Positions 34,787 through 43,401 are shown, counted from the first letter of the stretch. The stretch: DNA of 64,000 nucleotides from CBDFKV01 sp965249035 (GCA_965249035.1 CBDFKV010000006.1:62001-126000); one strand, 5' to 3'. Notes: generated by a model not told the origin, from the sequence alone. Made by a program: numbers and translations.

Positions 34787-35632
34787 ATGACTGACGAACT
34801 TGACTATCTACCTCCTAAAGTCTGGGAATGGGATTCAGAAAATGGCGGCACCTTTGCCAACATTAATCGCCCCATGGCAGGGGCCATCCATGATAAGGAG
34901 TTGCCTGTTGGTAAACACCCGCTTCAACTACATTCGATGGCAACACCCAATGGTGTAAAGGTCACGGTGATGTTGGAAGAACTGTTGGCGCTTGGACATG
35001 CTGGCGCAGAATATGACGCCTTTTTGATCGATATCAGTAAGGGCGATCAATTTGGCAGCGGCTTTGTTGAGGTAAACCCCAACTCAAAAATACCCGCACT
35101 GATCGACCATAGCGCCTCAACGCCGATCCGGCTTTTTGAATCAGGATCGATTCTTTTGTATCTCGCAGAAAAATTTGGCGCCTTAATCCCAACAGAAACC
35201 GCCAAGCGTCAAGAATGTATAAACTGGCTATTTTGGCAAATGGGTAGCGCACCCTATCTGGGTGGTGGCTTCGGCCATTTCTACGCTTACGCACCGGTTA
35301 AAATTAAATATGGTATTGACCGATTTGCTATGGAGGTCAAACGTCAATTGGACGTACTTGACCGTCATTTGGCGGACAAGAAATATATGTGCGGGGATGA
35401 ATATACCATTGCCGACATTGCGATTTGGCCGTGGTACGGCGCAGTGGTGTTAAACAAAGTTTATGATGCTTCTGAGTTTTTGGATACTGCGTCATATACG
35501 CATCTCAATAGATGGGCTCAGAAAATTGCGAAAAGAGAGGCGGTAAAACGCGGCAGTATGGTGAACCGCACTTGGGGGGAACCCGAAGAGCAGCTTCACG
35601 AACGTCACGATGCCAGTGATTTTGATGCGTAA
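34787..35632 (+). CDS. yghU: Glutathione S-transferase family, YghU-like disulfide-bond oxidoreductase
   Basis: 281-residue GST of the Nu class. It keeps the YghU-specific N-terminal extension (PPKVWEWDSENGGTFANINRP), the thioredoxin-fold core with SMATPNGVKVTVMLEELLAL, the cis-Pro loop NPNSKIPALID and the C-terminal helical domain ending EPEEQLHERHDASDFDA. YghU reduces small disulfides with two bound glutathiones. It is followed by a VOC protein 42 bp downstream, probably co-transcribed. Confidence 0.93.
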   Translation: MTDELDYLPPKVWEWDSENGGTFANINRPMAGAIHDKELPVGKHPLQLHSMATPNGVKVTVMLEELLALGHAGAEYDAFLIDISKGDQFGSGFVEVNPNSKIPALIDHSASTPIRLFESGSILLYLAEKFGALIPTETAKRQECINWLFWQMGSAPYLGGGFGHFYAYAPVKIKYGIDRFAMEVKRQLDVLDRHLADKKYMCGDEYTIADIAIWPWYGAVVLNKVYDASEFLDTASYTHLNRWAQKIAKREAVKRGSMVNRTWGEPEEQLHERHDASDFDA

Positions 35633-35674
35633 TCTAGACAAGCTTTTTACTCGCCTTTACACATAGGAGAAATT

Positions 35675-36109
35675 ATGCAATTAACACCTTTTCATTTAGC
35701 GGTTCAAGTTCGTGATATTGATGAAGCCAGGGATTTCTATGGCGCTAAAATGGGGTTTCCTGAAGGTCGAAGTACGGAAAACTGGATTGATTTCAATATG
35801 TTTGGCCATCAGCTGGTTACCCATCTCAACCCACAAATTGGTAAAACTGGAACAACAAGCAATGTTTCAAATCCGGTGGACGGGCATGGAGTTCCGGTAC
35901 CTCATTTTGGGGTGGTGATGAACTTTGATGACTGGGAAGTCTTCGCCGAAAAAGTAAGGGGGTTCATTGATGGTTTCGTCATTGAGCCTTATATCCGTTT
36001 TAAAGGAGAACCCGGCGAACAAGGGACTATGTTTTTTACAGATCCTTCCGGCAATGCACTAGAATTTAAAGCGTTTAGAAATATTGAGTTGGAGCTGTTC
36101 GCAAAATAG
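35675..36109 (+). CDS. VOC-superfamily (glyoxalase/dioxygenase fold) protein
   Basis: 144-residue single VOC-fold protein. FHLAVQVRDIDEARDFYGAKMG begins the first beta-alpha-beta-beta-beta unit with a metal-binding His, PHFGVVMNFDDW begins the second with another His, and FFTDPSGNALEFK provides the Glu. The metal site is therefore probably complete. The substrate is unknown. AGGAGAAATT precedes the ATG, and the GST gene directly upstream suggests a shared detoxification role. Confidence 0.88.
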   Translation: MQLTPFHLAVQVRDIDEARDFYGAKMGFPEGRSTENWIDFNMFGHQLVTHLNPQIGKTGTTSNVSNPVDGHGVPVPHFGVVMNFDDWEVFAEKVRGFIDGFVIEPYIRFKGEPGEQGTMFFTDPSGNALEFKAFRNIELELFAK

Positions 36110-36118
36110 ATATTAAAA

Positions 36119-36137
36119 ACCCAATGGGATCAGACTC
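36119..36137 (+). repeat. Isolated copy of the AATGGGGTCAGACTC-type repeat
   Basis: ACCCAATGGGATCAGACTC, one mismatch from the units arrayed near 37.6-37.7 kb, lies between the VOC and pseudouridine synthase genes. Confidence 0.7.
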
Positions 36138-36202
36138 ACAAATCTCTAATGATCATCATTTCTAAAGCATTACTGAAAAACCCGGGTAGAGAATGAAAGA
36201 CC

Positions 36203-37054
36203 ATGTCTGACAGATCACGAGTGCGCAAGGCTGCTGGTCTACTCATTTTTCTCAACACTCAGCTAAAAGGTTGGTCTCGTAACACCATAAAACAACGGCT
36301 GAAAGCTGGCTGTGTGTTTGTCAATGGTCAGCCTATCTTGCAGCATGATTACGAACTCAAAGTCGGCGACGACGTGGAAGTCCGAGCAACGGCAAAAAAC
36401 AGGCACGGCGGCACTTCCCAGCTGGAGATCTTGTATTCGGACAGTGACCTTATCGCCATCAACAAACCTGCAGGTCTATTGTCTGTGGCATCAGCCGATG
36501 AAAACCAAAACCATGCGCTCGCCATTCTTCGCAACCAGCTCTCACGCCCCCAGCGCCCCGTTAAACTATGGCCTGTTCACCGGCTTGATCGTGATACCTC
36601 GGGGGTTTTGCTGTTTGCCACCTCTCGCCAGATGCGCGAAGCCGTTAATGCCGGATGGTCCAGCGCCGAGAAAACCTATCTTGTGGTGGTTGAAGGTTGC
36701 CCCAACCCCAATCAAGGGACCATTGACCAGCCCTTGAGAATGGATTCAGAGAAGTATCATATGCATGTCGGTTCACATCCGGAAGCCAAAAAAGCCATCA
36801 CCCATTTTGCCACCAAGCGCTCGCAGAAGGGTCGAACGCTGCTTGAAGTTCAACTGGAGACCGGGCGACAACATCAAATCCGTGCCCACTTGGCCTGGCT
36901 AGGGCATCCAGTGATTGGCGATCCCCGCTATGGGACTGATGGCCCCCGTTTGGGGCTGCATGCATTGCGCCTCAGTATTACGCGACCAAAGACCGGCCAG
37001 CGACTCACCTTCGAGACACCAGCACCGAATGAATTCCTTGATCTGCTTCGGTAG
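36203..37054 (+). CDS. RluA-family pseudouridine synthase
   Basis: 283-residue enzyme converting uridine to pseudouridine in rRNA or tRNA. An S4 RNA-binding domain (about residues 15-65; WSRNTIKQRLKAGCVFVNG) precedes the catalytic domain with the invariant HRLDRDTSGVLLFA, whose second Asp is the nucleophile, then TGRQHQIRAHLAWLGHPVIGD. The exact member (RluA, RluC, RluD or TruC type) cannot be assigned from this reading. It stands alone on the plus strand in a repeat-rich neighbourhood. Confidence 0.9.
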   Translation: MSDRSRVRKAAGLLIFLNTQLKGWSRNTIKQRLKAGCVFVNGQPILQHDYELKVGDDVEVRATAKNRHGGTSQLEILYSDSDLIAINKPAGLLSVASADENQNHALAILRNQLSRPQRPVKLWPVHRLDRDTSGVLLFATSRQMREAVNAGWSSAEKTYLVVVEGCPNPNQGTIDQPLRMDSEKYHMHVGSHPEAKKAITHFATKRSQKGRTLLEVQLETGRQHQIRAHLAWLGHPVIGDPRYGTDGPRLGLHALRLSITRPKTGQRLTFETPAPNEFLDLLR

Positions 37055-37473
37055 TAGCAAATAAGACCCATTCTCGGCCTTTGGGAGAAACGTGGCAAGC
37101 AACCCACCCCAGGTCATTGCGAGAAGCGCAGCGACGCGGCAATCTATATTTACGATTCAAACCAACAGATCGCCGCGCTACGCTCGCGAAGACTAGTGCC
37201 TATTTGGTTGATATTTCGCTGCCGAACTAATCGCATGAGTGACTTTAGATCATCCATAACCTCGTGGAATGCTTAAACCTTAGAATAAATACTGTTATGT
37301 TTGTACTCCGAGTGAGAAGCAATCGGCAAATGGTTCGTTGGTAATGGATAAGTGGTTTGTTTCAAACCAATGGCTGGTGTTCAATCAACCTGTTTTCACA
37401 AATCCAATCGAGTCTGACACCATTGATTATTTAACTATAATCAAATATTACTTCAATAGAAGTAGGTAAATAC
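37055..37473. other. Gene-free region carrying dispersed repeats
   Basis: About 420 bp with no credible gene. It holds dispersed repeat copy 2, and then, at 37403-37425, an inverted copy of the AATGGGGTCAGACTCGATT repeat (CCAATCGAGTCTGACACCATT). The right part is AT-rich. Confidence 0.6.
37096..37345. repeat. Dispersed repeat, copy 2
   Basis: Shares GCGACGCGGCAATCT (37131-37145), AACCAACAGATCGCCGC and CTACGCTCGCGA with copy 1 near 25.1 kb, in the same order and orientation. A diverged tail follows in both (for example CTGTTATGTTTGTACTC against CTGCTATATTTGTGCTC). Confidence 0.75.
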
Positions 37474-37627
37474 AATGAAATATGGAGTACCATAAATAGA
37501 TCTAGACGAAGATTTAAAAGAATCTTTGGATAACATTGAAAAGGTTATAGAAGATTTAAACCAAAGAAGGGATCAAGGACTTGATAAAGATCTGGAGATA
37601 AAACTTAAAAAATATCTTTTAAAAAAA
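37474..37627 (+). pseudogene. AT-rich coding remnant broken by a stop and by repeats
   Basis: A frame opening MKYGVP is closed by TAA after six codons, then continues as IDLDEDLKESLDNIEKVIEDL and further Lys/Asp/Leu-rich helical sequence until the repeat array begins. The charged coiled-coil-like sequence and low GC differ from the neighbours, so this looks like the front of a lost foreign gene. The family is not recognised. It could also be chance sequence. Confidence 0.35.
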
Positions 37628-37763
37628 CCAATGGGGTCAGACTCGATAAACCAATGGGGTCAGACTCGATTAAAACCAATGGGGTCAGAAACCAATGGGG
37701 TCAGACTCAAACCAATGGGGTCAGACTCGATTGAAACTGACCCAATCGAATCAGACACCATTC
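37628..37763 (+). repeat. Irregular array of CCAATGGGGTCAGA repeats
   Basis: Five exact copies of CCAATGGGGTCAGA start at 37628, 37651, 37676, 37692 and 37712, most continuing into CTCGATT or CTCAA. An inverted relative (CCCAATCGAATCAGACACCATT) ends the array and covers the aroC stop codon. Repeats of this type are commonly seen next to REP-associated tyrosine transposase genes; no such gene is in the window. Spacing is irregular (16-25 bp), so it is not a CRISPR. Confidence 0.85.
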
Positions 37764-38812
37764 TGCCCGCGCTGCCTCAACACGTGATCCATCAGCGTAA
37801 TCGCCAGCATCGCTTCAACGATAGGCACTGCGCGGATGCCAACGCAAGGGTCATGCCGCCCGGTGGTGATAACTTCAACTGGCTCACCATCAACGTTGAT
37901 GGTTTTACCGGGGATTTGAATGCTGGAGGTCGGTTTGAAGGCGACGCGTGCGGTAATTGCTTGGCCGCTGGATATGCCACCCAAAATGCCTCCGGCGTTA
38001 TTGCTCAAAAAGCCGTCGGGAGTGATTTCGTCGCGGTGTTCGGAACCGTGCTGGGCGATAGATTCAAAACCCGCGCCAATCTCTACGCCTTTGGCGGCGT
38101 TGATACTCATTAGCGATAGCGCGATTTCGGCGTCCAGCCGATCAAACACTGGCTCACCTAAGCCCGCTGGAATCGGTGTGGCTTCAACTGCGACACCCGC
38201 ACCAATCGAATCGCCGGCTTTGCGAATCGCTTTCAGATATGCCTCTAACTCAGCAACCGCATCATTATCCGCACAGAAAAAGGGATTTTGACCGACATCT
38301 TCCCAGCGTTTATGCGGGATGGTGATGTCGCCCATCTGATACAGATACGCCCGAATCTGAGTGCCGAAGTGCTCTTTCAAATATTTCTTGGCAATCCCGC
38401 CCGCAGCCACCCGCATTGCGGTTTCGCGCGCAGACGAACGCCCGCCGCCGCGATAATCGCGCACGCCGTATTTAGCGTCGTAGGTGAAATCTGCGTGGCC
38501 GGGGCGATAGCGGTCTTTAATCTTGTCGTAGTCGCGCGAGCGCTGGTCTTGATTACGGATCAGCAAGCCGATCGGTGCGCCAGTCGTTTTACCCTCAAAC
38601 ACACCGGATAAAATCTCAACCTGGTCACCTTCTTTACGTTGGGTGGTGAATTTGGACTGCCCTGGCTTGCGGCGATCTAGATCGTCTTGTAAATCGGCTT
38701 CAGATAAAGCCAAACCCGGCGGGCAGCCATCAACCGTCGCACCCAAGGCCGCTCCGTGGCTTTCACCAAAACTGGTTACTGCAAATAGTTTGCCGATCGT
38801 GTTTCCTGACAT
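37751..38812 (-). CDS. aroC: Chorismate synthase
   Basis: 353-residue enzyme making chorismate from EPSP with reduced FMN, the last common step of aromatic amino acid synthesis. Signatures are GESHGAALGATVDGCPPG near residue 13, RYRPGHADFTYDAKYG, the RGGGRSSARETAMRVAAGG loop and the GRHDPCVGIRAVPIVEAM C-terminal motif. It is complete, but its final codons (NGV and stop) lie inside a copy of the flanking repeat, so the extreme C-terminus was probably rewritten by repeat insertion. The active site is unaffected. Confidence 0.96.
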   Translation of the reverse strand: MSGNTIGKLFAVTSFGESHGAALGATVDGCPPGLALSEADLQDDLDRRKPGQSKFTTQRKEGDQVEILSGVFEGKTTGAPIGLLIRNQDQRSRDYDKIKDRYRPGHADFTYDAKYGVRDYRGGGRSSARETAMRVAAGGIAKKYLKEHFGTQIRAYLYQMGDITIPHKRWEDVGQNPFFCADNDAVAELEAYLKAIRKAGDSIGAGVAVEATPIPAGLGEPVFDRLDAEIALSLMSINAAKGVEIGAGFESIAQHGSEHRDEITPDGFLSNNAGGILGGISSGQAITARVAFKPTSSIQIPGKTINVDGEPVEVITTGRHDPCVGIRAVPIVEAMLAITLMDHVLRQRGQNGV

Positions 38813-38853
38813 AGTAATTAATGCTTAAGTATCAGTTGAGTGTACCAAATAGT

Positions 38854-39495
38854 TTAGACCAAACGTAATAGTTGGGTTGCCTTTTGCAGGTAGCCCTTAC
38901 GCGACACCACCAAATGCCAACGTTGGCCACCCAGCTGCGTCCACAGAAAGGCAGAGCGTACCCCTGCAAATATCGCAGTGCGTACGCGCGCGACGTTGGC
39001 TGAGTCAGTCAGGCGCCCTTCGGCGCCACGGACGATGATTTTAGGCTCCAGCGTACTAATGGTTTGCTGATACAGTGATGCTAAATCGATATAGAGCGCA
39101 TTCCATTCGGTATCAGCTGCATCGTCGTCATCGGCTTCCAAGTCATACTCCGCAGCAATGCGTTCAATACCCTGCCCGATGGCATCAGCGGTTCGGCTGG
39201 CTTTATGCAGCGACCCACTCAGCTTTTGCATTAACAAGGCATAACGTATTTGTGCCTGACGTTGTGGGTCTGGTGGGGCTGATAACATGTTCTCCAAGGT
39301 ACGCAATCCCAAAGCGACCCCGTCCGCACCATCATAGATGGCTTCAGCGGATTCAGCTTGCAGATCAAGCACACTCAAGGCCAAATATTTCAGCGCCTGC
39401 TGATCGTGTTGATTGGTTTCTGCTAACTGCGTGACTAAGGCGGCCGCTTGCATGGTGCCGGCTAAAGCCAGCGTTCTTTCGGTAGTTGCTTTCAA
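38854..39495 (-). CDS. hflD: High frequency lysogenization protein HflD homologue
   Basis: 213-residue helical protein of the HflD family. The pattern TLALAGTMQAAALVTQLAE, then LGLRTLENMLSAP and a C-terminal RTAIFAGVRSAFLWTQLGGQRWHLV matches the family well. E. coli HflD is a peripheral membrane protein that binds phage lambda CII; its housekeeping role is not settled. Usually it follows mnmA, which is absent here. Its ATG overlaps the stop of the upstream S9 peptidase by four bases. Confidence 0.9.
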   Translation of the reverse strand: MKATTERTLALAGTMQAAALVTQLAETNQHDQQALKYLALSVLDLQAESAEAIYDGADGVALGLRTLENMLSAPPDPQRQAQIRYALLMQKLSGSLHKASRTADAIGQGIERIAAEYDLEADDDDAADTEWNALYIDLASLYQQTISTLEPKIIVRGAEGRLTDSANVARVRTAIFAGVRSAFLWTQLGGQRWHLVVSRKGYLQKATQLLRLV

Positions 39496-41444
39496 TTAAT
39501 ACGCCCTTCCAAAATGGCTTGATAAAACTCTATTTCACGTTTTAGGCTGTCGATTCGTGTTTCAATTTGACGAAAACCATGTCCTTCGCCCTCATACGCG
39601 TGATATTCATGCGCCACACCGTTACGCTTTAGCGTTGCGATAATTTCTTCAGCCAGCGCAGGCGGCACTACTTTGTCCTCTAAGCCCTGAAATACAATCA
39701 CTGGGCAGCGAATTTGATCCATAAAAAATGACGGTGAACGTTGGGTATAACGACTGCTCGGCAAGCTGGCGGTTGCCGGGTCGTAAGGCTCACCGATCAG
39801 CTGGTCGGTATAACGCGATTCAAACTTATGCGTGATTTCAGCCAGCGTTATTAAATTACCAATACCGTAATAGGATGCGCCACCACGAAATAGATCCGGG
39901 AATTCAGTCAGAGCGCGCAGCACCGCATAGCCACCGGCACTACCGCCACGAATAAACACCGCGTCAGCATCTGCCCTGCCCTGATCAACTAAAAACTGTA
40001 TGCCATCGGCGATATCACTGGTATCAATTTCGCCCCAGTTACCGAGTAAGCGTTGACGGTAATCGCGGCCAAAGCCTGTACTGCCGCGATGATTAACGTC
40101 AAATACCGAAAAACCTGAAGTCGTAAAAAACTGTTTCAACGGCGTGAAGGCTTTACTTGCCCTGCTAGTTGGCCCGCCGTGCACCATCACCAGCAGCGGG
40201 CGTTTGCCGGGATCAGAAAACCGCTGATTACGTGCGGGATAGAAATAACCGTGCGCGCTTTCGCCATCTCGAGTTGGGAACTGGATGGCTTCGGGCTTAC
40301 TTAAATCTGCCGACGCCAGCAAAGGCGATGAGGGTCGCAAAACAGTCAGTACATTTGATTTGGCATCAAGGCTGATAATTTCAGGGTCACGATCCAAGCC
40401 CGCAGCAAGCAATAGTGCTGACGACGCAGAGTCTTGCTCGGCATTAAGGTGCGCGCACTCAACCAGTCCCGATTGTAGCGCGGTAACACCGCTACCATCG
40501 ATTGCTACTTTGACCAAATCATCACCGTTCTCAGCCGAGCGGATCGCCAGCAAACACGACTCATTATTTTGCCCCCAACGATCTTGGCCAAACACCCAGT
40601 GCGCGGCACCGTACTCCGCTTGGTCGTGCGTCAGTTGGATCAATTGATCCGATTCAGGCCGCCATCGATATAAATTCCAAAACGCCAACACGGCATCACC
40701 GTCGCTGGCATCCATCGCAAAAACCAGTGAGCCATCTTGTAGGAATTGCAGCTGTGAAACCGCACAGTGCTTACCACCGGCTATTTGATGAATATCGCTA
40801 ACCGAAAACTGCCTGGCTTTGTTTTGAATCAACCGCCCCGCCATCACCCGGCTTTCATCCCATGGCATCCACGGGTGCGACCATTCTATCCAGGCGATGG
40901 CATTACCATCGGCAGACAAACTGGGGGCTGCGTAAAAATCGGCGGTATCACACAACACCACAGCCGCTTGCTTGTCAGCACTTAAGTCAAACAGCACGAT
41001 TTGATTACGATTTTCCGCTGATTCACCTGCGACTTCACGAACCGCAACCAAGCGTTGATGCGTGATGTCAATATTGAGATCAGCGTGTTGTACCTGATCA
41101 ACAGCAGGCGCAATAGCGGTCGCCGGGCTGTTGGGGTCAAGGCTTTGCGCATAAACCTGCCCGTCAAAGTAGTTATTAAAGAAAATTTGGCCGTCGTCGA
41201 TACAATGACAACGGCCGCCGTATTCGTGTACCCCGGAGCGAATACTCATTTTTGGAGGCGTAATGACTTCGGCGTCGCCATTGTCTGTTTGGCGCACCAA
41301 GGCGATGCGCGCCTTGTCCTTCGGCAGCACTTCTAGCCACAGGAGTTGCCCGCCATGCCAGGTTGGATAATTAGCTGTGGCGGCTTGCTCAAATATCGCA
41401 TTGATATCGAGCGGTGATGTCCACAGACTGATGGGGTTACTCAT
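39492..41444 (-). CDS. S9-family serine peptidase (prolyl oligopeptidase/acylaminoacyl peptidase type)
   Basis: About 650-residue peptidase with an N-terminal beta-propeller (residues about 1-380) and a C-terminal alpha/beta hydrolase. The triad is visible as GGSAGGYAVLRAL (Ser), FQGLEDKVVPP (Asp) and GEGHGFRQ (His). There is no signal peptide, so it is cytoplasmic and likely trims short peptides. The ATG giving MSNPISLW overlaps the last codons of trmJ by eight bases; an earlier in-frame start inside trmJ is less likely. Confidence 0.92.
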   Translation of the reverse strand: MSNPISLWTSPLDINAIFEQAATANYPTWHGGQLLWLEVLPKDKARIALVRQTDNGDAEVITPPKMSIRSGVHEYGGRCHCIDDGQIFFNNYFDGQVYAQSLDPNSPATAIAPAVDQVQHADLNIDITHQRLVAVREVAGESAENRNQIVLFDLSADKQAAVVLCDTADFYAAPSLSADGNAIAWIEWSHPWMPWDESRVMAGRLIQNKARQFSVSDIHQIAGGKHCAVSQLQFLQDGSLVFAMDASDGDAVLAFWNLYRWRPESDQLIQLTHDQAEYGAAHWVFGQDRWGQNNESCLLAIRSAENGDDLVKVAIDGSGVTALQSGLVECAHLNAEQDSASSALLLAAGLDRDPEIISLDAKSNVLTVLRPSSPLLASADLSKPEAIQFPTRDGESAHGYFYPARNQRFSDPGKRPLLVMVHGGPTSRASKAFTPLKQFFTTSGFSVFDVNHRGSTGFGRDYRQRLLGNWGEIDTSDIADGIQFLVDQGRADADAVFIRGGSAGGYAVLRALTEFPDLFRGGASYYGIGNLITLAEITHKFESRYTDQLIGEPYDPATASLPSSRYTQRSPSFFMDQIRCPVIVFQGLEDKVVPPALAEEIIATLKRNGVAHEYHAYEGEGHGFRQIETRIDSLKREIEFYQAILEGRIN

Positions 41445-42192
41445 CGGCAGATTCTTTAGTCTTGGCTTTGGGCGCATCCAAATGTTCGTTGAATACGGTT
41501 AATACACCTTGCAAGATGTTCAGCTCTTCACGGGTCGCCTGGCTTTTTACAATCAATCTACGAATTTTACGCATCACTCGAGTGGCGTTGCCCTTATAGA
41601 AATTAATTCGTTTCAGTGTCTGATCAAATTGCTGATGAAATGCTTCTAATTGCGCCGAGCTGGCCGCAGGCGAAAAATGCTTTTGCCCAATTTTTTTCGG
41701 GTTATCAATGTGCTGTGCATTGGTTTTATGGATTTCATACAACACTACCATCACCGCCGAGGCGACATTCAGCGAAGTATGAGCGGCATCAACCGGAATA
41801 TTAACCGTAGCGTGACATAAGTCCATTTCCTGGTTCGACAGCCCCTTACTTTCGCGGCCAAATACAACGGCTGTTTCATCATCACCCAAAGTGCCAATAT
41901 GCTCGCCGAGCTGATCCGGATAATACTGCGGCCATGCGACCGAACGTAATCGGGCACTGGTCGCAAATACGTGGGTACAATCCGCCACCGCCTCAGCCAA
42001 GCTATCGCAGACGACGGCATTGTCCAAAACATGATCAGCGCCAGCCGCGCGCGCTGTTGCCTGCATGCTGGGGAAATCTTTGGGGTTAACCAGCACCAAG
42101 CGCGCAAAGCCCATATTGGCCATCGCCCGTGCAGCAGCGCCTATATTGCCCGGATGGGTGGTTTCGACCAAAACAACGCGGATTGATTTCAT
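41437..42192 (-). CDS. trmJ: tRNA (cytidine/uridine-2'-O)-methyltransferase TrmJ
   Basis: SPOUT-class methyltransferase that modifies position 32 of tRNAs. The 251-residue protein starts IRVVLVETTHPGNIGAAARAMANMGF and contains VVFGRESKGLSNQEMDLCH and IPVDAAHTSLNVASAVMVVLYE, the knotted SAM-binding motifs of TrmJ. A Lys-rich tail (APKAKTKESADE) follows the helical C-domain. It is translated just upstream of the S9 peptidase with overlapping ends. Confidence 0.95.
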   Translation of the reverse strand: MKSIRVVLVETTHPGNIGAAARAMANMGFARLVLVNPKDFPSMQATARAAGADHVLDNAVVCDSLAEAVADCTHVFATSARLRSVAWPQYYPDQLGEHIGTLGDDETAVVFGRESKGLSNQEMDLCHATVNIPVDAAHTSLNVASAVMVVLYEIHKTNAQHIDNPKKIGQKHFSPAASSAQLEAFHQQFDQTLKRINFYKGNATRVMRKIRRLIVKSQATREELNILQGVLTVFNEHLDAPKAKTKESADE

Positions 42193-42327
42193 AACAGATA
42201 AGACAGGGAAAACGCAGCGTATTCTACGCGATCAACCGCCTTGCTAATAGCCCGCCAACTCGCATTGGCAATTCATTTTCGTTTTCGTTTACAATGACCG
42301 CACAACAATTTTTGAGGAGACTCGCCC

Positions 42328-43044
42328 ATGAAACGCCTAATCACAACCCTATGCTTAGTTGCAGCCACACCCATTGCTTTTGCCGGCTCTGATTTCAGCC
42401 ACGGAATCCGTATCGGTTACGCCGTCAATAGCAGTGCTGAAATTAGCGGCAAGCACAATAACTTATATAACCCAGCGGATCCTTCTAGTTGGCAAATTGA
42501 AGATACGGTCGCTAAAGACGGTGAAATCACGGATATATTTTCGATTGCTTACAATGGCCGTAACTTTCTTGACGGCGGCAATTTTGGCTACGAGGTCGAT
42601 GTATCGCTTAATCGCCTATATATCGCTTCACAAAAAATCACGCTCGACAGTAAAGAAGGCCCCTTTCTGGTGTCGTCCAATCAACCACCAGCCGATGCAA
42701 CTTCGATTGATTTTTATTTAGGCGGCATTTATCGCTTCGATGCCAGTGGCGGCCCTACGCCTTACGTGGGTGCTGGTGCAGCCTACATCAAAGGCCGGGC
42801 TTACAACACTTTTTACAACCTGCCAGATCTGTTACAAGGTATCAACACCTACGGCCAATCCGGCAGCACCAATTTCGACGGTCACGCCTTTAGCGTCAAA
42901 GCCGGCATGCAGTTTGAAAGCTTTGCCATTGAGCTGGAAGCCAGCCGCCATTCAGTCCACCTGGATTCATACCGTAGTTTCGAAATCAACGGTGGTGACA
43001 TGGATTATGACAAGGCAACTTTAAGCCTGAGAATTCCGTTGTAG
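42328..43044 (+). CDS. Outer-membrane beta-barrel protein
   Basis: 238-residue exported protein. The signal peptide ends TPIAFA before GSDFSH. The rest alternates short aromatic-rich strands (DFSHGIRIGYAV, GYEVDVSLNRLYIA, TPYVGAGAAYIKG, AFSVKAGMQF, KATLSLRIPL), ending in a terminal strand whose last residue is Leu rather than Phe. This pattern matches eight-stranded OmpA/OmpW-like or opacity-type barrels. The ligand is unknown. A GAGGAG ribosome site lies 10 bases before the ATG. Confidence 0.85.
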   Translation: MKRLITTLCLVAATPIAFAGSDFSHGIRIGYAVNSSAEISGKHNNLYNPADPSSWQIEDTVAKDGEITDIFSIAYNGRNFLDGGNFGYEVDVSLNRLYIASQKITLDSKEGPFLVSSNQPPADATSIDFYLGGIYRFDASGGPTPYVGAGAAYIKGRAYNTFYNLPDLLQGINTYGQSGSTNFDGHAFSVKAGMQFESFAIELEASRHSVHLDSYRSFEINGGDMDYDKATLSLRIPL

Positions 43045-43065
43045 GCTTGTAGTTAACGGTCAAAT

Positions 43066-43151
43066 AAAAAAAGACCTCCAACCCGAAACCGGGAGGAGGC
43101 CCAAACCACGATTGGGGCGAGGAGAACGCCCCACTTGGAGGAGATGTTCGG
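43066..43151 (-). ncRNA. Candidate small RNA A (tandem sibling element)
   Basis: Read on the minus strand the order is CCGAACATCTCCTCCAAG (single-stranded, CU-rich), a 6-bp GGGGCG/CGCCCC hairpin, ATCGTGGTTT, and a bulged GC-rich hairpin followed by seven T, a convincing intrinsic terminator. A second element with the same order and many identical bases lies 78 bp away. The CUCCUCC stretch is complementary to Shine-Dalgarno sequences. It lies between convergent genes and codes for nothing obvious. No clear promoter was found. Confidence 0.6.
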
Positions 43152-43228
43152 CTGCGACACCTTTGTCTGGTGTCATTCAACCACTAATTCATTAAAAATC
43201 TCTATGTCCTGCTACTCCATCACTCGTG

Positions 43229-43317
43229 AAAAAGAGGTCTCCGACCCGGGATACGGACCGGAGACCTAAACCACGATCAGGGCGATGAACTGCCCCTATT
43301 TGGAGGAGATTGTTCGG
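43229..43317 (-). ncRNA. Candidate small RNA B (tandem sibling element)
   Basis: Same layout as element A: CCGAACAATCTCCTCCAAA, a GGGGC-type hairpin, ATCGTGGTTT, then a perfect 8-bp CGGTCTCC-type stem (GGTCTCCG/CGGAGACC) followed by five T on the minus strand. The terminator stem sequences differ from those of A while the pairing is kept, which is the pattern expected from selection on RNA structure. It begins about 85 bp after the phaA stop codon and could be processed from the pha transcript or have its own promoter. Confidence 0.6.
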
Positions 43318-43401
43318 TACTTGGGCGCGCTGTTTACGCAATCAAGCATCCCTATATCTGCCTATAGCTATTTACCAAACATTATGGCCATAACTAGTCG
43401 C

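Noticed and set aside
37628..37725. CRISPR-like repeat spacing
   Set aside because: Units are 14 bp with irregular 16-25 bp periods and no cas genes are present.
37526..38113. 195-residue plus-strand reading frame reaching into aroC
   Set aside because: Most of it is the repeat array and the antisense of aroC; only the part before 37627 could be a gene remnant.
43114..43132. CsrA-sponge (CsrB-like) reading of the AGGA loop in element A
   Set aside because: Only one copy has AGGA in the loop, on the strand opposite to the terminator, and there are too few GGA hairpins.
42986..43180. 64-residue minus-strand frame across the outer-membrane protein end
   Set aside because: It is a shadow over the terminator and hairpins of candidate small RNA A.
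43202..43267. Possible short peptide gene after the GGAGGAGATG in the repeated element
   Set aside because: The purine run is too close to the ATG, the second copy has no ATG at that place, and the T-runs show that the structured transcript is on the minus strand.
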